A stretch of 64,000 nt of DNA from Terriglobales bacterium (lineage in GTDB: Bacteria > Acidobacteriota > Terriglobia > Terriglobales > Acidobacteriaceae). Location of the stretch: positions 1 to 64,000 of the forward strand of contig DATMPC010000107.1 of assembly GCA_035567895.1 (NCBI GenBank), written 5' to 3'. The first letter of the stretch is position 1; each line of letters starts with the position of its first letter. This document shows, piece by piece, positions 8,283-17,269 of this stretch. The notes below the pieces were generated by a model. The model had not been told where the DNA came from, did not search any database, and saw only the letters and a list, made by a program, of their open reading frames with translations. Position numbers and translations under genes: made by a program.

Positions 8283-8758
8283 TTAGGCAACGGTTTTTTT
8301 GTTCGGACGTTGGTTCACGCTGGCCTCATCTTCGCGGTCCGCGTGCAATTCCTCGCGCTTGACTTGCTCATTCACTTGTCGCGATTCCTGCATTTTCTTC
8401 TTTCCAACCCTTACTTCCTCTTTGACTACCGGTTTCTTTCGACACGCACCTCTTCTTCCGACAGCGGGACACGTATCTCCTGATTCGATCCAATCGCTTC
8501 GGAAGCCGGAGTGCCGGCTTGTGCAGGTATTCGGTCGATAACCAGTTCTTCACGTGTCACGGGAACCTCAACCGTCTGATTTTCGGTAACCACTTCCTTC
8601 CGGAACCGAACTTCCCCTTTTGAGACCCGTTCTTTGTGAACACGCAGAACTTCGCTAAGAAGTTGAATGCGCTGTCCGCCTTCGAGGCCGTCTGGTTTGC
8701 TGCTGGCATTTTGGCCGATATTTGGCTCAACGTTCGCGCCGTGCGCTCCCGTCCAGCG
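8283..8758 (-). pseudogene. DUF2382 (YsnF/AvaK-type) stress protein, frameshifted
   Basis: The minus strand reads ...VLRVHKERVSKGEVRFRKEVV, then TENQTVEVPVTREELVIDR and 'IRVPLSEEEVRVERN', and then hits a stop. With one extra A in the A-run at 8429-8440 the frame continues 'KPVVKEEVRVGKKKMQESRQV...' to TAA 8283. This is the characteristic DUF2382 repeat (VxKEVVTExxTVEVPVxREExVI). No start codon is available upstream of the domain before a stop at 8759-8761, so the N-terminal PRC-barrel part is also missing. It is a decayed gene, or a sequencing error plus truncation. It lies next to another broken gene (7964-8227). Confidence 0.75.
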
Positions 8759-8823
8759 CTATGTTCAGGTGCCCTCGGCTTCGCCGCATCTGCGAGGACA
8801 TCGGCATAAAATAAACTGCAAAC

Positions 8824-9426
8824 ATGGCAGATCGCCTCTACCTCAGCCTCTGGTTCCCCAGCTTCGACGAACCGGATATCATGCCGCGCACCTTGGCTGT
8901 CCTCAAGCAGTTCCCTTATTCCAGTTCGCAACCGGGCATTCGATATCTCGGCATACATGCTATCTCGTGGAATGAGCCGCTGGTCTTCGAGCAAACGTTC
9001 GACGCGCGCGTGACTCCGGAGCAGGCTATCGAAATCGCCACAGAGCACGTGCATAGCGATCACGCTTACGAGCTCGAGGCCATGTGGGACCTGTGGAGTC
9101 CCGAAATCGTTGGGGGACTTGATACTACTTGGCGGCTCCAGCCGCAGCCGGTGAAATTCCTCCTGCACGGAACAGACTTCGAAGACGGAATCTTCCAGGA
9201 GGACGGACACATCGAGATCGATTTTGGACTCGACACTCCTTTCCTGCACGAAGAATTGGAACTCGATGAGCTTAGCGAGGAGCGCGTAAAAGCCAACGTG
9301 CAGAAGCTGGTCGCGTTTACTTCCGCCGTCGAGAAGAATGCCGGAATCAGAGGCCGCATCTTATGGTCCGACTCTGAAGAGAATCTGGTGCAGAAGCTGA
9401 TCGCGCGATTGCAGAAGGTGCAGTAG
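8824..9426 (+). CDS. Conserved hypothetical acidic protein
   Basis: 200 residues, soluble and acidic, with no signal peptide. Motifs include 'RLYLSLWFPSFDEPDIMPRTL', 'PEQAIEIATEHVHSDHAYELEAMWDLW' and 'HIEIDFGLDTPFLHEE'. The regular composition and tight convergence with glyS (stop codons 3 bp apart) support a real gene. A TAAAAT hexamer lies 11 nt before ATG 8824, so the transcript leader must be very short or absent. I do not recognise the family and give no function. Confidence 0.8.
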   Translation: MADRLYLSLWFPSFDEPDIMPRTLAVLKQFPYSSSQPGIRYLGIHAISWNEPLVFEQTFDARVTPEQAIEIATEHVHSDHAYELEAMWDLWSPEIVGGLDTTWRLQPQPVKFLLHGTDFEDGIFQEDGHIEIDFGLDTPFLHEELELDELSEERVKANVQKLVAFTSAVEKNAGIRGRILWSDSEENLVQKLIARLQKVQ

Positions 9427-9429
9427 CCG

Positions 9430-11574
9430 CTAAGCGCTGGCAGCTTTTTCCGTAACGATCTCGGAGAAATCGGCAATCTCCGAAAAGCTGCGCTGCATAG
9501 TCGCGAGCAGTGCGAGACGGTTTGAGCGAAGTTTATCGTCTTCGACCATCACCATCACCTTGTCAAAGAAGGTGTCCACTACGGGACGAAGCTGCGCGAT
9601 GTGGTTCAGAGTTTCCTGGTAGTGTCTTCCCTTGCGCAGCGATAGAACTTTGTCGCGAGTTTCTGTCACTCGAGCGCCAAGCGCCTGCTCGGCTGGTTCT
9701 TTTAGATGGTCGCTCTTGAATTCATCCGGCCATTTTTTTCCACCTTCGCGGGCCTGGCGAAGGATATTCTTGATGCGCTTGAATGCTGTCGAGATCGCGA
9801 TGAAGTCATCCGTAAGGCGAACCGCACTCACAGCTTCTGCACGCTGTATGGCATCCACAACGTGATTTGCATCGGCGCTCAATACCGCATTCACAACATC
9901 GTAGGCAAACCCGCGGACGTCGCGCAGATAGAACTCCAGGCGTTCGCGTAAGAACTGCGCAATGGCAGTGTAGGTCTCTTCGAGGTCGCGAAGCTTACCC
10001 TGCAGCTCCGTGGCGGTGCGGTACTGCTCCAATGCAGCACTGAAAATTTCTTCGAACGATAACGGCAGGTTATGTTCTGCGAGTATGCGAACGATTCCAT
10101 TCGCCTGCCGGCGCAGGGCAAACGGATCCTTCGATCCGCTGGGCTGAAGACCAAGCGCAAACATTCCCGCGATGCTGTCGGCTTTATCGGCCGTGGACAC
10201 GATTGCGCCTTCCAATGAGCGCGGCGCCGGATCTTCCGCTGATTCCGGACGATAGTGGTCGTAGATCGCGTCGGCCACGCCTTCGGGATGGCCTTGAGCC
10301 CTCGCGTACAGACCGCCCACGATGCCCTGCAGTTCCGTGAATTCTTTCACCAACTCTGTCGTGAGGTCGGTCTTCGCCAGCAAGGCAGCCTTGTCTGCGG
10401 TTGCCTTGGATACGGTAACTCCCTTTTTCGCCAGCGCGTCAATCAGCGATGAGACGGCGGCGCGGATTCTTTCCGTTTTGCTCCAGTAACTGCCTAGATC
10501 CTTCTGGAAGGTCACACTGCGCAGCATCTCGACGCGTTCCATAAGAGGAATCTTCTGATCGGTCTGCCAGAAGAACTGCGCGTCGTTGAAGCGTGCACGC
10601 AGTACGCGCTCGTTGCCATGGCGGATCACTCCATCGCGATCGCCGTCAGTATTCAGCACGGCAAGAAAGTGCGGAGCTAGTTTCCCACTCGCATCTTCCA
10701 CAGCAAAATATTTCTGGTGATCGCGCATCACGGTCACGAGAACCTCCTCCGGCAGCGACAAGAAAGCGCGATCAAAGCTGCCGAGGATCACTCCGGGAAA
10801 TTCTGTCAGGTTCACGACCGTATTGAGCAGTTCAGCATCCTCCCGCCAGCAGGCTCCGCTCACCTTGCGCGTCTCCGAGTCGAGAGCTTTGCGAATTTGC
10901 GTAAGTCGCTCTGCGGGATCGGCCACTACCTTGCTCGCCTTGAGTTCTTCCACGTATTCATTAGCGCCCGAGATGGTCACCGGAGCTGCGGTAAGAATGC
11001 GATGGCCGCGCGAGCGATTACCGGCCTTCACGCCCGCATATTCAAGCGGAAGGGATTCGTCGTCCAACAACGCCACAATCCAGCGCACCGGACGCACGAA
11101 GCGTTCGGGTTTGAAGGCGCGCCAGTACATGTTCTTCGCCCAGTAGAGTGCATTCAACTCTTTCGGCAGAGCTTCCGCCAGGATCTCAGCCGCGCTTCGG
11201 CCTTTGCGTACTACGGTGGCTGCGAGGTACTCGCCCTTCGGATTTGTAATCTTTTCCAGCTTGGCAATATCCACTCCGGCCTTGCGCGCAAAGGCTTCAG
11301 CCGCGGGAGTTGGATTCCCATCTTTGAACGCGACCTTGGTCGCTGGGCCGATCAATTGTTCCTCGACGTTCGGCTGTTGTGATGAAACGTGTCGTGCCAG
11401 TACTGCGAGCCGGCGCGGCGTCGAGAACGAGGAGATCGCGGCTTCGGCGCGCTGAACGGTCAGGCGCTCGCGCTGCAGCAAATCGGTGACTCGCTTCCCG
11501 AACTCTTCGCGAGCCGCGTCGAGCATGCGTGCTGGAATTTCTTCGCAGCCGATTTCGATTAGGAGGTCAGACAT
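9430..11574 (-). CDS. glyS: Glycyl-tRNA synthetase beta subunit
   Basis: 714 residues, the normal length for the beta chain of the alpha2beta2 bacterial GlyRS. It starts MSDLLIEIGCEEIPARML as the family does. It contains the conserved 'ALYWAKNMYWR...FVRPVRWIVALLD', 'FPGVILGSFD' and 'VTVMRDHQKYFAV' blocks, a central HD-like region and a C-terminal anticodon-binding domain ('FFDKVMVMVEDDKLRSNRLALL'). It partners GlyQ to charge tRNA-Gly in the cytosol. It lies downstream of glyQ in the same direction, but the two are separated by 282 bp that hold a long inverted repeat. Confidence 0.97.
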   Translation of the reverse strand: MSDLLIEIGCEEIPARMLDAAREEFGKRVTDLLQRERLTVQRAEAAISSFSTPRRLAVLARHVSSQQPNVEEQLIGPATKVAFKDGNPTPAAEAFARKAGVDIAKLEKITNPKGEYLAATVVRKGRSAAEILAEALPKELNALYWAKNMYWRAFKPERFVRPVRWIVALLDDESLPLEYAGVKAGNRSRGHRILTAAPVTISGANEYVEELKASKVVADPAERLTQIRKALDSETRKVSGACWREDAELLNTVVNLTEFPGVILGSFDRAFLSLPEEVLVTVMRDHQKYFAVEDASGKLAPHFLAVLNTDGDRDGVIRHGNERVLRARFNDAQFFWQTDQKIPLMERVEMLRSVTFQKDLGSYWSKTERIRAAVSSLIDALAKKGVTVSKATADKAALLAKTDLTTELVKEFTELQGIVGGLYARAQGHPEGVADAIYDHYRPESAEDPAPRSLEGAIVSTADKADSIAGMFALGLQPSGSKDPFALRRQANGIVRILAEHNLPLSFEEIFSAALEQYRTATELQGKLRDLEETYTAIAQFLRERLEFYLRDVRGFAYDVVNAVLSADANHVVDAIQRAEAVSAVRLTDDFIAISTAFKRIKNILRQAREGGKKWPDEFKSDHLKEPAEQALGARVTETRDKVLSLRKGRHYQETLNHIAQLRPVVDTFFDKVMVMVEDDKLRSNRLALLATMQRSFSEIADFSEIVTEKAASA

Positions 11575-11627
11575 TGATGAGGTTCTTACCGCGGAAATAA
11601 TGATTCCAAACGGACAAAACTCTAAAG

Positions 11628-11799
11628 ACTGTCATCCTGAGCCCTTCTTTTGGGCGAAGGATCTCCCGGGATGCTTCAAACGTGCTTGCTGGATACTGGT
11701 TTTTCGGCCAACACCCTCGTGAAAGAGCCGGGACGCGGCGCTCAAGTCCGATACATCGCGGGAGATCCTTCGCCCAAAAGAAGGGCTCAGGATGACAGT
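11628..11799. repeat. Family A long inverted repeat (copy 1)
   Basis: Outer arms of about 45 bp, ACTGTCATCCTGAGCCC... and its complement, enclose a 75-bp centre. The arms contain 'TTTTGGGCGAAGGATCTCCCG'. Copies with the same arms occur at 19396-19568 and 29184-29354. It separates glyQ from glyS. There is no coding content; this is probably a miniature inverted-repeat element that also forms a stable hairpin. Confidence 0.9.
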
Positions 11800-11856
11800 C
11801 TCTTGGAGTCGTGTGCTGGTCAAGAGCCTGGGTGCCGGCGACAATCGTCACTCGCA

Positions 11857-12807
11857 TCAAGCAGCCGCTTCCCGACCTGAAATCTGCTGCTGATCAAGAT
11901 ATGCCTTGGCAACGCCCACAGCCAAAGCACGAATACGCGCAATCACTCCCACACGCTCCGTCACGGAAATCGCACCGCGAGCATCAAGAATGTTGAACAA
12001 GTGCGAACACTTCAGGCAGAGATCAAAGGCACCCAACACCGGATAGCGACGCACATCTTTGACCGCTGCTCCCGCTTCCGCAGTTTTCTTCTTCATCGCG
12101 GCATAGCCATCAATCAGCGCTTTGCATTCAGCTTCGTAGAGCTGCAGATGCTGCCAGGCCTTCTGAACATCGGCCAACTCGAAGTTATAAACCGAAAGTT
12201 GGAGCTCCTCCGTAAGTCTCACGTCACCATACGTGACAGTTTTGCCATCGGCCCCGCGCGTCCACACGATGTCATAGATGCTGTCAACATCCTGCAGAAA
12301 TGCCGCGAGACGTTCGAGACCATAAGTCAATTCGGCAGAGATCGGATCCAGATCAATTCCGCCGCATTGCTGGAAATATGTGAACTGAGTGATCTCCAGG
12401 CCATCGAGCATCACCTGCCATCCGATTCCCCACGCACCCAGCGTCGGCGACTCCCAGTTGTCTTCCTCGAACTTGATGTCGTGCTTGCGTAGATCAATGC
12501 CAATCGCCTGGAGCGAGCGCAAATACAGCTCCTGAACATCGTTCGGTGGCGGCTTCAGTATTACCTGAAGCTGAAGGTGCTTGTACAAACGATTGGGATT
12601 CTCGCCGTAACGCCCATCCGCCGGACGCCGAGAGGGCTGAAGGTACGCCGTGCGATACGGCTTAGGTCCAAGCACGCGGAGAAATGTCTCAGGAGCCATA
12701 GTGCCGGCGCCGACTTCGATGTCGTAAGGCTGCTGGAGCACGCATCCATAGTCAGCCCAGAAGGTCTGGAGCTTGAGGATAAGTTCCTGAAAGGTTGGCG
12801 GCGACAA
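11857..12807 (-). CDS. glyQ: Glycyl-tRNA synthetase alpha subunit
   Basis: 316 residues. Class II core of the alpha2beta2 GlyRS: '[25 protein letters not shown]', '[16 protein letters not shown]', 'YVQPSRRP'-type motif (here [19 protein letters not shown]) and '[15 protein letters not shown]' are all present. It forms glycyl-adenylate and, with GlyS, charges tRNA-Gly. It is followed by glyS and preceded by recO 57 nt upstream, the common recO-glyQ-glyS order. Confidence 0.97.
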   Translation of the reverse strand: MSPPTFQELILKLQTFWADYGCVLQQPYDIEVGAGTMAPETFLRVLGPKPYRTAYLQPSRRPADGRYGENPNRLYKHLQLQVILKPPPNDVQELYLRSLQAIGIDLRKHDIKFEEDNWESPTLGAWGIGWQVMLDGLEITQFTYFQQCGGIDLDPISAELTYGLERLAAFLQDVDSIYDIVWTRGADGKTVTYGDVRLTEELQLSVYNFELADVQKAWQHLQLYEAECKALIDGYAAMKKKTAEAGAAVKDVRRYPVLGAFDLCLKCSHLFNILDARGAISVTERVGVIARIRALAVGVAKAYLDQQQISGREAAA

Positions 12808-12864
12808 AAAGCTTCTGAGCTCCTAAGCTTCTAAGCGGCATAGCAGCTATGCAGCTTGTTTGAT

Positions 12865-13605
12865 TTAATCCAGCTTGGCCAATGCGATGCTGGTTACCAG
12901 CTTACCTTCGATATGGCGTTCGATGCATTGCGCGAGAAACTTTCTCAGGTCCGCGCCGCGCTGCCGCTTCCACGGTTCTGCGGCAAACGCGTCGACAGGA
13001 TAACGAAACATGTCCGCCGCGAGCTGCCGCGACGGCAATGACATCTCCGAACTGGCAAGCCGTTTGTGCTCCGCGCACATCAATCCATCGGCGAGCGCAT
13101 GAAAGAAGACGCGGCCCGATCCGTTCAGCTCATCCCCACACACAATGCAGGCGCCCAATTCGGGAAGCAGGCCCATCAGCCGCGTCATCCACAGATCAAA
13201 GTACGTGAGCGGCATCCAGATGCTGCCGGCTTCCAAATGTGGCAAAACTGAAAGCGTCAAACGAAAGACTGCATCATTTACGTCGTGGTCAGGAAGCAAG
13301 CCATCAAGCACTTCCGCCACATACGACAACGCTACCGTGCGCTCGTAATCAACGTCGTGCATCAACGGCGACTCGATCACATCGAACGAGTCGAGCCGGA
13401 CCAACTCCTGGCCTTGCTTCTGATCGTAATAAGCTCGAACCCTGGTTAGCGGTTCGAGCGCGCCCCCGAAGCGCCGTTTTGACTTCTTCGCCGAGCGCGC
13501 GACTCCCCGGATCTTGCCCTCTTCGCGTGTGAACAACGTCACCAGCAGATCAGCTTCCCGCAGCGGATACGTCCGCAGCACGATGGCGTCTGACTGCTTG
13601 AGCAC
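12865..13605 (-). CDS. recO: DNA repair protein RecO
   Basis: 246 residues. The N-terminal OB fold starts 'KQSDAIVLRTYPLREADLLVTLFTREEGKIRGVARSAKKSKRRFGGALEPLT', typical of RecO. The C-terminal half holds the zinc-site region 'CIVCGDEL...LMCAEH'. RecO loads RecA with RecR at gaps coated with SSB. The start is GTG with GAGGT about 13 nt upstream; a TAGAAT hexamer lies about 20 nt before it. It is the first gene of recO-glyQ-glyS. Confidence 0.95.
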   Translation of the reverse strand: MLKQSDAIVLRTYPLREADLLVTLFTREEGKIRGVARSAKKSKRRFGGALEPLTRVRAYYDQKQGQELVRLDSFDVIESPLMHDVDYERTVALSYVAEVLDGLLPDHDVNDAVFRLTLSVLPHLEAGSIWMPLTYFDLWMTRLMGLLPELGACIVCGDELNGSGRVFFHALADGLMCAEHKRLASSEMSLPSRQLAADMFRYPVDAFAAEPWKRQRGADLRKFLAQCIERHIEGKLVTSIALAKLD

Positions 13606-13650
13606 CGTTTTCGCTGACCTCGCATCGATTCTATGGCAGTTTCACCTGTA

Positions 13651-13684
13651 CTGGTAGAGACGCAGCACGCTGCGTCTCTACCAG
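13651..13684. repeat. Family D palindrome (copy 1)
   Basis: Perfect 15-bp arms (CTGGTAGAGACGCAG) around CACG. The same core AGAGACGCAGC...GCTGCGTCTCT is at 41745-41772 and 63972-64000. It lies between recO and the ferredoxin gene. Confidence 0.92.
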
Positions 13685-13689
13685 TGCAA

Positions 13690-13720
13690 AAAGCAAAGGC
13701 CCGGCCTGTGCGGCCGGGCC
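13690..13720 (-). terminator. Terminator of the ferredoxin gene
   Basis: A nine-bp perfect GC stem (GGCCCGGCC / GGCCGGGCC, loop of five) is followed on the minus strand by TTTGCTTTTTG, 17 bp past the ferredoxin stop codon. Confidence 0.75.
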
Positions 13721-13736
13721 TGTACACCGAATTCCT

Positions 13737-13997
13737 CTAGCGCCCAAAATACTGAGAGTTCTTGACCTCGTATTCTTTCCATTTCTCGGGCAGGTCGTCG
13801 GCAGCGAAGATCGCCGAGACTGGACAAACCGGAACACACGCGCCGCAGTCGATGCATTCGACCGGATCGATGAACAACATGTTGCTATCAGCGTGCGGAG
13901 CCTCGTCTTTCTTGGGATGAATGCAGTCCACCGGGCAAGCGTCGACGCAAGCCGTGTCCTTAGTGCCAATGCAGGGTTCTGCGATTACGTATGCCAT
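13737..13997 (-). CDS. fdxA: Seven-iron ferredoxin (FdxA type)
   Basis: 86 residues from ATG 13997, which has a GGAGAG site upstream and a TAGATA -10-like box about 35 nt before it. The first cluster motif is C9-x7-C-x3-C-P (CIGTKDTACVDACPVDC) and the second is CIDCGACVPVCP. This arrangement is that of 3Fe-4S/4Fe-4S ferredoxins such as FdxA. It is a small cytosolic electron carrier; a possible client in this window is the desaturase at 6.5 kb or radical SAM enzymes, which is inference only. It is monocistronic with its own terminator. Confidence 0.93.
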   Translation of the reverse strand: MAYVIAEPCIGTKDTACVDACPVDCIHPKKDEAPHADSNMLFIDPVECIDCGACVPVCPVSAIFAADDLPEKWKEYEVKNSQYFGR

Positions 13998-14077
13998 CGA
14001 ATCTCTCCAAATGAGTGCGCTATCTAGACGCAATAAGTTCTGAAGGATAAAGAGGAATTCTATCAGCGTCGCTGCAT

Positions 14078-14253
14078 TTTCACCACGGAGACACGGGGGC
14101 ACGGAGAACGACAAGGAAGAGGAAGACCTAACCACAAAGGTCACGTTGGATCACGGAGGATCTGGTCGGTAATCCGGCAACCCTTGGTGATCCTTCGTGT
14201 CCTTTGTGGTTTCACCAGCGGTTCTCCGTGCCTCCGTGTCTCCGTGGTGAAAG
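14078..14253. repeat. Family E nested inverted repeat (copy 1)
   Basis: Outer arms TTTCACCACGGAGACACGG... and complement ...CCGTGTCTCCGTGGTGAAA. Inside is a second pair, ACCACAAAGGTCACG... with ...GTGTCCTTTGTGGT. Related units are at 23432-23617, 24309-24443 and 42657-42848. Confidence 0.88.
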
Positions 14254-14366
14254 GTCTTCACGCCAGCGCGGGTTCTCGCTCTTCACCCGGCTGCTATTTC
14301 AACCGATGGTCCGACGACCGGATGGCCCGATTCTCCCATCCCTTTCCGAATGCTAAAATCTCCCCA

Positions 14367-15206
14367 GTGGCTCTTCCCATCCGCCTGATTGCAGTGGACA
14401 TCGATGGCACTCTCATCGACTCCACTCTGGACATTCCCGCAGGCAATCTTCAAGCACTTCGCCACGCCCACGACGCTGGGGTCGAGATCGTCCTGGTTAC
14501 AGGGCGCCGCCACCGCTTCGCCATGCCAGTGGCCGAACAGCTTGGGTTCGAGTTCTGCCTTATTAGTTCGAACGGCGCGATTACCCGATCCACAACTGGC
14601 GAATTGTTCCATGCCGACATGCTTCCTCGGCAGATTGCGCACCGCCTTTGTGAGCACATGGTAGAGTTTTCCGGCTGCACTGTGCTTACTTTTGACAAGG
14701 AAGCCCGGGGAGCCATTGTGGTAGAACGTACCGACGAACTCGGGACCAACATTCAGCGCTGGATCGACAAGAATCGTATGTATATAGAAGAGGTCAGTCC
14801 CATTACGACTGCCTTGGTTTGCGATCCGGTGCAGGCGATGTTCTGCGGTACGGTGAAGCGAATGAAGCCGGCCGAGGCCCGACTCAACGACGGCACGTTT
14901 GCCGGCCAGATCAACGTGTTGAAAACACAGTATGACCACCGTGACCTGTGCATCCTCGATGTCCTACGCTACGGTTGTTCCAAGGGATCGGCCCTGGCGC
15001 GATGGGCGGCCCATCTTGGCGTTCCGCGCAGTTATGTAATGGCAATAGGCGATAATTACAATGACATCGAAATGCTGGAGTTCGCCGGATTCCCGTTTGT
15101 GATGGCCAATGCCTCGGACGACCTGAAGCGGAATGGCTGGCCGGTGACTCGGGATAACGAATCCTGCGGGGTGGCTGCGGCGATTGAAGAAGTGCTGGCA
15201 GGCTGA
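14367..15206 (+). CDS. HAD-superfamily Cof-type phosphatase
   Basis: 279 residues. HAD motifs: DIDGTL near the start (motif I, nucleophile Asp), 'LVTGRR' (motif II), and a C-terminal 'KGSALARWAAHLG...AIGDNYNDIEML' (motifs III and IV). The cap region between them is of the Cof/C2B type. It probably dephosphorylates sugar phosphates or pyridoxal/FMN-type substrates; the substrate is unknown. I chose GTG 14367 because an extended -10 (TGCTAAAAT) ends seven nt upstream, which would make the mRNA leaderless. The open frame continues upstream (ATG 14322) but into repeat DNA. Confidence 0.88.
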   Translation: MALPIRLIAVDIDGTLIDSTLDIPAGNLQALRHAHDAGVEIVLVTGRRHRFAMPVAEQLGFEFCLISSNGAITRSTTGELFHADMLPRQIAHRLCEHMVEFSGCTVLTFDKEARGAIVVERTDELGTNIQRWIDKNRMYIEEVSPITTALVCDPVQAMFCGTVKRMKPAEARLNDGTFAGQINVLKTQYDHRDLCILDVLRYGCSKGSALARWAAHLGVPRSYVMAIGDNYNDIEMLEFAGFPFVMANASDDLKRNGWPVTRDNESCGVAAAIEEVLAG

Positions 15207-15287
15207 ACCGGCGGCGGTAGCCGCTGGGTACGTGAGGGCCGGCGCTGATAACGACCTGCGATTAGCCCAGCGGCTACCGCCGCCGGT
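15207..15287. repeat. Family B inverted repeat (copy 1)
   Basis: Perfect 22-bp arms beginning ACCGGCGGCGGTAGCCGC are separated by 37 bp. The second copy is at 46581-46726 with the same arms. It fills the gap between the phosphatase and the transglycosylase. Confidence 0.92.
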
Positions 15288-15299
15288 ACCGACAACACG

Positions 15300-16031
15300 A
15301 TGAGACTGATTCGCAAATCCGTGATGCTGGCCGTCGTGGCCCTGGCCGCGATGTCACTGCACGCCCGCGAAAATGCAGTCCTGCGCACCGGCTTCACGAT
15401 CTCCCACGATCATCACCAGCAGATCGGAACGATGACGCGGCTCTTCCTCTCAAAAGCCGACGACGAGTATGTGGACGTAGAGACGGAGAAGATCGTCAGC
15501 TTCGAGCCCGACGAGACTCCAGTCGCAGCGCCAGTTCCAGCAAGGCAGTTCACTGGCCCTTCATCTCCCGACCTGAACCAGATAGTCGACAAGGCTGCCC
15601 GTGAAAATCAGCTCGACTCCGACTTTATTCATGCCTTGATTCTCGCCGAGAGCGACGGCAAAACAAACGCTGTCTCCCGCAAAGGCGCTCAAGGGCTCAT
15701 GCAACTCATGCCCGACACCGCGGCTAAGCTCGGAGTGAAGAACAGCTTCGACGCGAACGAGAACGTCGCTGCCGGCAGCAAATACATTCGCGAATTACTG
15801 GCACGCTATAACAATGATCCGGTACGCGCTCTCGCGGCCTACAACGCCGGGGCCGGACGCGTCCAGCAGTACAACGGAGTTCCTCCATATCGCGAGACTC
15901 GCGCCTACGTCGCGAAGATTATTCGCGAGTTCAACCGGCGCAAGCTGGAGCAGGAGCGTTTGGCCAAGGCTTCGAAGAAACCAGCCAAGGTCGCGGCGGC
16001 CAAACGTCCCGCCACTCGAGATAGCAACTAA
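15300..16031 (+). CDS. Lytic transglycosylase (SLT domain), exported
   Basis: 243 residues. An N-terminal signal peptide (to about residue 22) is followed by a linker and an SLT fold from about 95 to 205: 'FIHALILAESDGKTNAVS' with catalytic Glu117, 'GAQGLMQLMPDTA', 'NVAAGSKYIRELLARYN' and 'ALAAYNAGAGRV'. The lysine-rich tail may bind the cell wall. It cleaves peptidoglycan glycan strands to 1,6-anhydro ends in the periplasm. It is followed 5 nt later by a membrane protein gene, so the two are an operon. Confidence 0.94.
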   Translation: MRLIRKSVMLAVVALAAMSLHARENAVLRTGFTISHDHHQQIGTMTRLFLSKADDEYVDVETEKIVSFEPDETPVAAPVPARQFTGPSSPDLNQIVDKAARENQLDSDFIHALILAESDGKTNAVSRKGAQGLMQLMPDTAAKLGVKNSFDANENVAAGSKYIRELLARYNNDPVRALAAYNAGAGRVQQYNGVPPYRETRAYVAKIIREFNRRKLEQERLAKASKKPAKVAAAKRPATRDSN

Positions 16032-16036
16032 TCCAC

Positions 16037-17116
16037 GTGGATCGCAAACGACTCATCGTCACAGCGGTAGTAGTGTTGATACTCGCGACGCTCGTCGTCC
16101 TGCAAGTCCATTCCTGGCGCAAGTTCGATTGGGACATATTCGGTCAATCTCTGGAACAATTGAACTGGTGGAAGATCCTCGGCGCTGTGGCCCTGGTGTA
16201 TCTCGCCGACGGACTCAGAGCCGTTCGCTGGGCGCTTTTTCTTAGGCCGGTGAAGAACGTATCGTTCTGGAGTTTGCTGCCGGCCCAATACATCGGCTTT
16301 ACCGGGCTGGCACTTCTGGGACGTCCGGGCGAAGTCATAAGACCGCTGGTCATCGCGCGCAGAACCGGGCTGAGTTTTTCCTCGCAGTTTGCCGTCTGGA
16401 CGGTTGAGCGCATCTTCGACATCTCCGCCGTCACCATTATCGTTGCCGCGGACCTCCTGTTCTCCGGAACACTGCAGACCTTCACCGACAAGCAATACAA
16501 CATCATGCGAGCGCTGGGAGCGGTGTTGATCTTCATCGTCTTCTCGCTGCTGTTCTTTGCAATCAGCGTGTGGCGCAAGGGAGAGCAGATTGCGTTATGG
16601 GTAGAGCGCAAGCTAAGTCACAAGCCGCACGTGGCCCATCACTTTGCCGCCAAGATCAGAATCTTCAGCACCGGGCTGCACACCATCCATGACGTGAGTT
16701 CCTTTATTGGAATTAGCGTGCTTTCGATAGTCATCTGGTTATTAGTTGCCGTTGCCTACTACGCCGTGCTCCAGTCCTACGCCGATGAAACCGTCTACAC
16801 GATGACGTTTGTTTACGGGATCATCCTCATGGCCTTCAGCGTGGCGGGAGGCGTTTTGCAGCTTCCAGTAGTAGGTGGCGGATCGCAGTTGTCGACGATC
16901 AAGGCCCTATATTCCCTTTTTAATACTCCGCAGGAACTAGCAACCAGCTGCGGCATCATGCTGTGGCTGGTGATGTTCGTGTCTGTAACCCCTCTGGGGT
17001 TATTGTTGGCTCGCCTGGAACACGTGTCGTTGCGGAAGCTCGGGGCCGAGTCGCACGTCGAGGAAGAGCAGACCGAAGAGGCAGCCGAGCGGCACAGTGC
17101 GGTGGACTCGGCATAA
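16037..17116 (+). CDS. Flippase-like integral membrane protein (UPF0104/LPG synthase TM region)
   Basis: 359 residues with about eight membrane segments. Conserved motifs of this family are visible: 'LADGLRAVRWALFLRP', 'GFTGLALLGRPGEVIRPLVIARRTGLSFSSQFAVWTVERIFD' and 'VAGGVLQLPVVGGGSQLSTI'. The C-terminal tail is cytosolic and acidic (HVEEEQTEEAAERH). Relatives move or modify lipids or lipid-linked sugars; the substrate here is not known. It starts at GTG 16037, five nt after the transglycosylase stop, suggesting a joint envelope role. Confidence 0.88.
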   Translation: MDRKRLIVTAVVVLILATLVVLQVHSWRKFDWDIFGQSLEQLNWWKILGAVALVYLADGLRAVRWALFLRPVKNVSFWSLLPAQYIGFTGLALLGRPGEVIRPLVIARRTGLSFSSQFAVWTVERIFDISAVTIIVAADLLFSGTLQTFTDKQYNIMRALGAVLIFIVFSLLFFAISVWRKGEQIALWVERKLSHKPHVAHHFAAKIRIFSTGLHTIHDVSSFIGISVLSIVIWLLVAVAYYAVLQSYADETVYTMTFVYGIILMAFSVAGGVLQLPVVGGGSQLSTIKALYSLFNTPQELATSCGIMLWLVMFVSVTPLGLLLARLEHVSLRKLGAESHVEEEQTEEAAERHSAVDSA

Positions 17117-17126
17117 CGAACGGGGC

Positions 17127-17222
17127 GTCCGGGCGCCCTCGCCCGGCGTGGTCTAACCTCATCGAGAAACTTTAGAGGACTCTCGGCTCCGACACTTCGC
17201 CGGGCGAGAGCGCCCGGCGGTC
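17127..17222. repeat. Family F GC-rich inverted repeat
   Basis: CGTCCGGGCGCCCTCGCCCGGCG and the complementary CGCCGGGCGAGAGCGCCCGGCGG flank about 50 bp. It lies between convergent genes (flippase-like and pheT) and can serve as a bidirectional terminator. Confidence 0.8.
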
Positions 17223-17269
17223 CGGAATGCTCATCACATCCGAGGGCGGCAGTGTCACAGGGCTAACAG

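Noticed and set aside
8557-9249. 230-residue minus-strand frame opposite the 8.8-kb gene
   Set aside because: It runs across the DUF2382 relic in the wrong frame and is antisense to a better-supported gene.
14184-14366. N-terminal extension of the HAD phosphatase
   Set aside because: It is translated repeat DNA of family E; the domain starts at GTG 14367.
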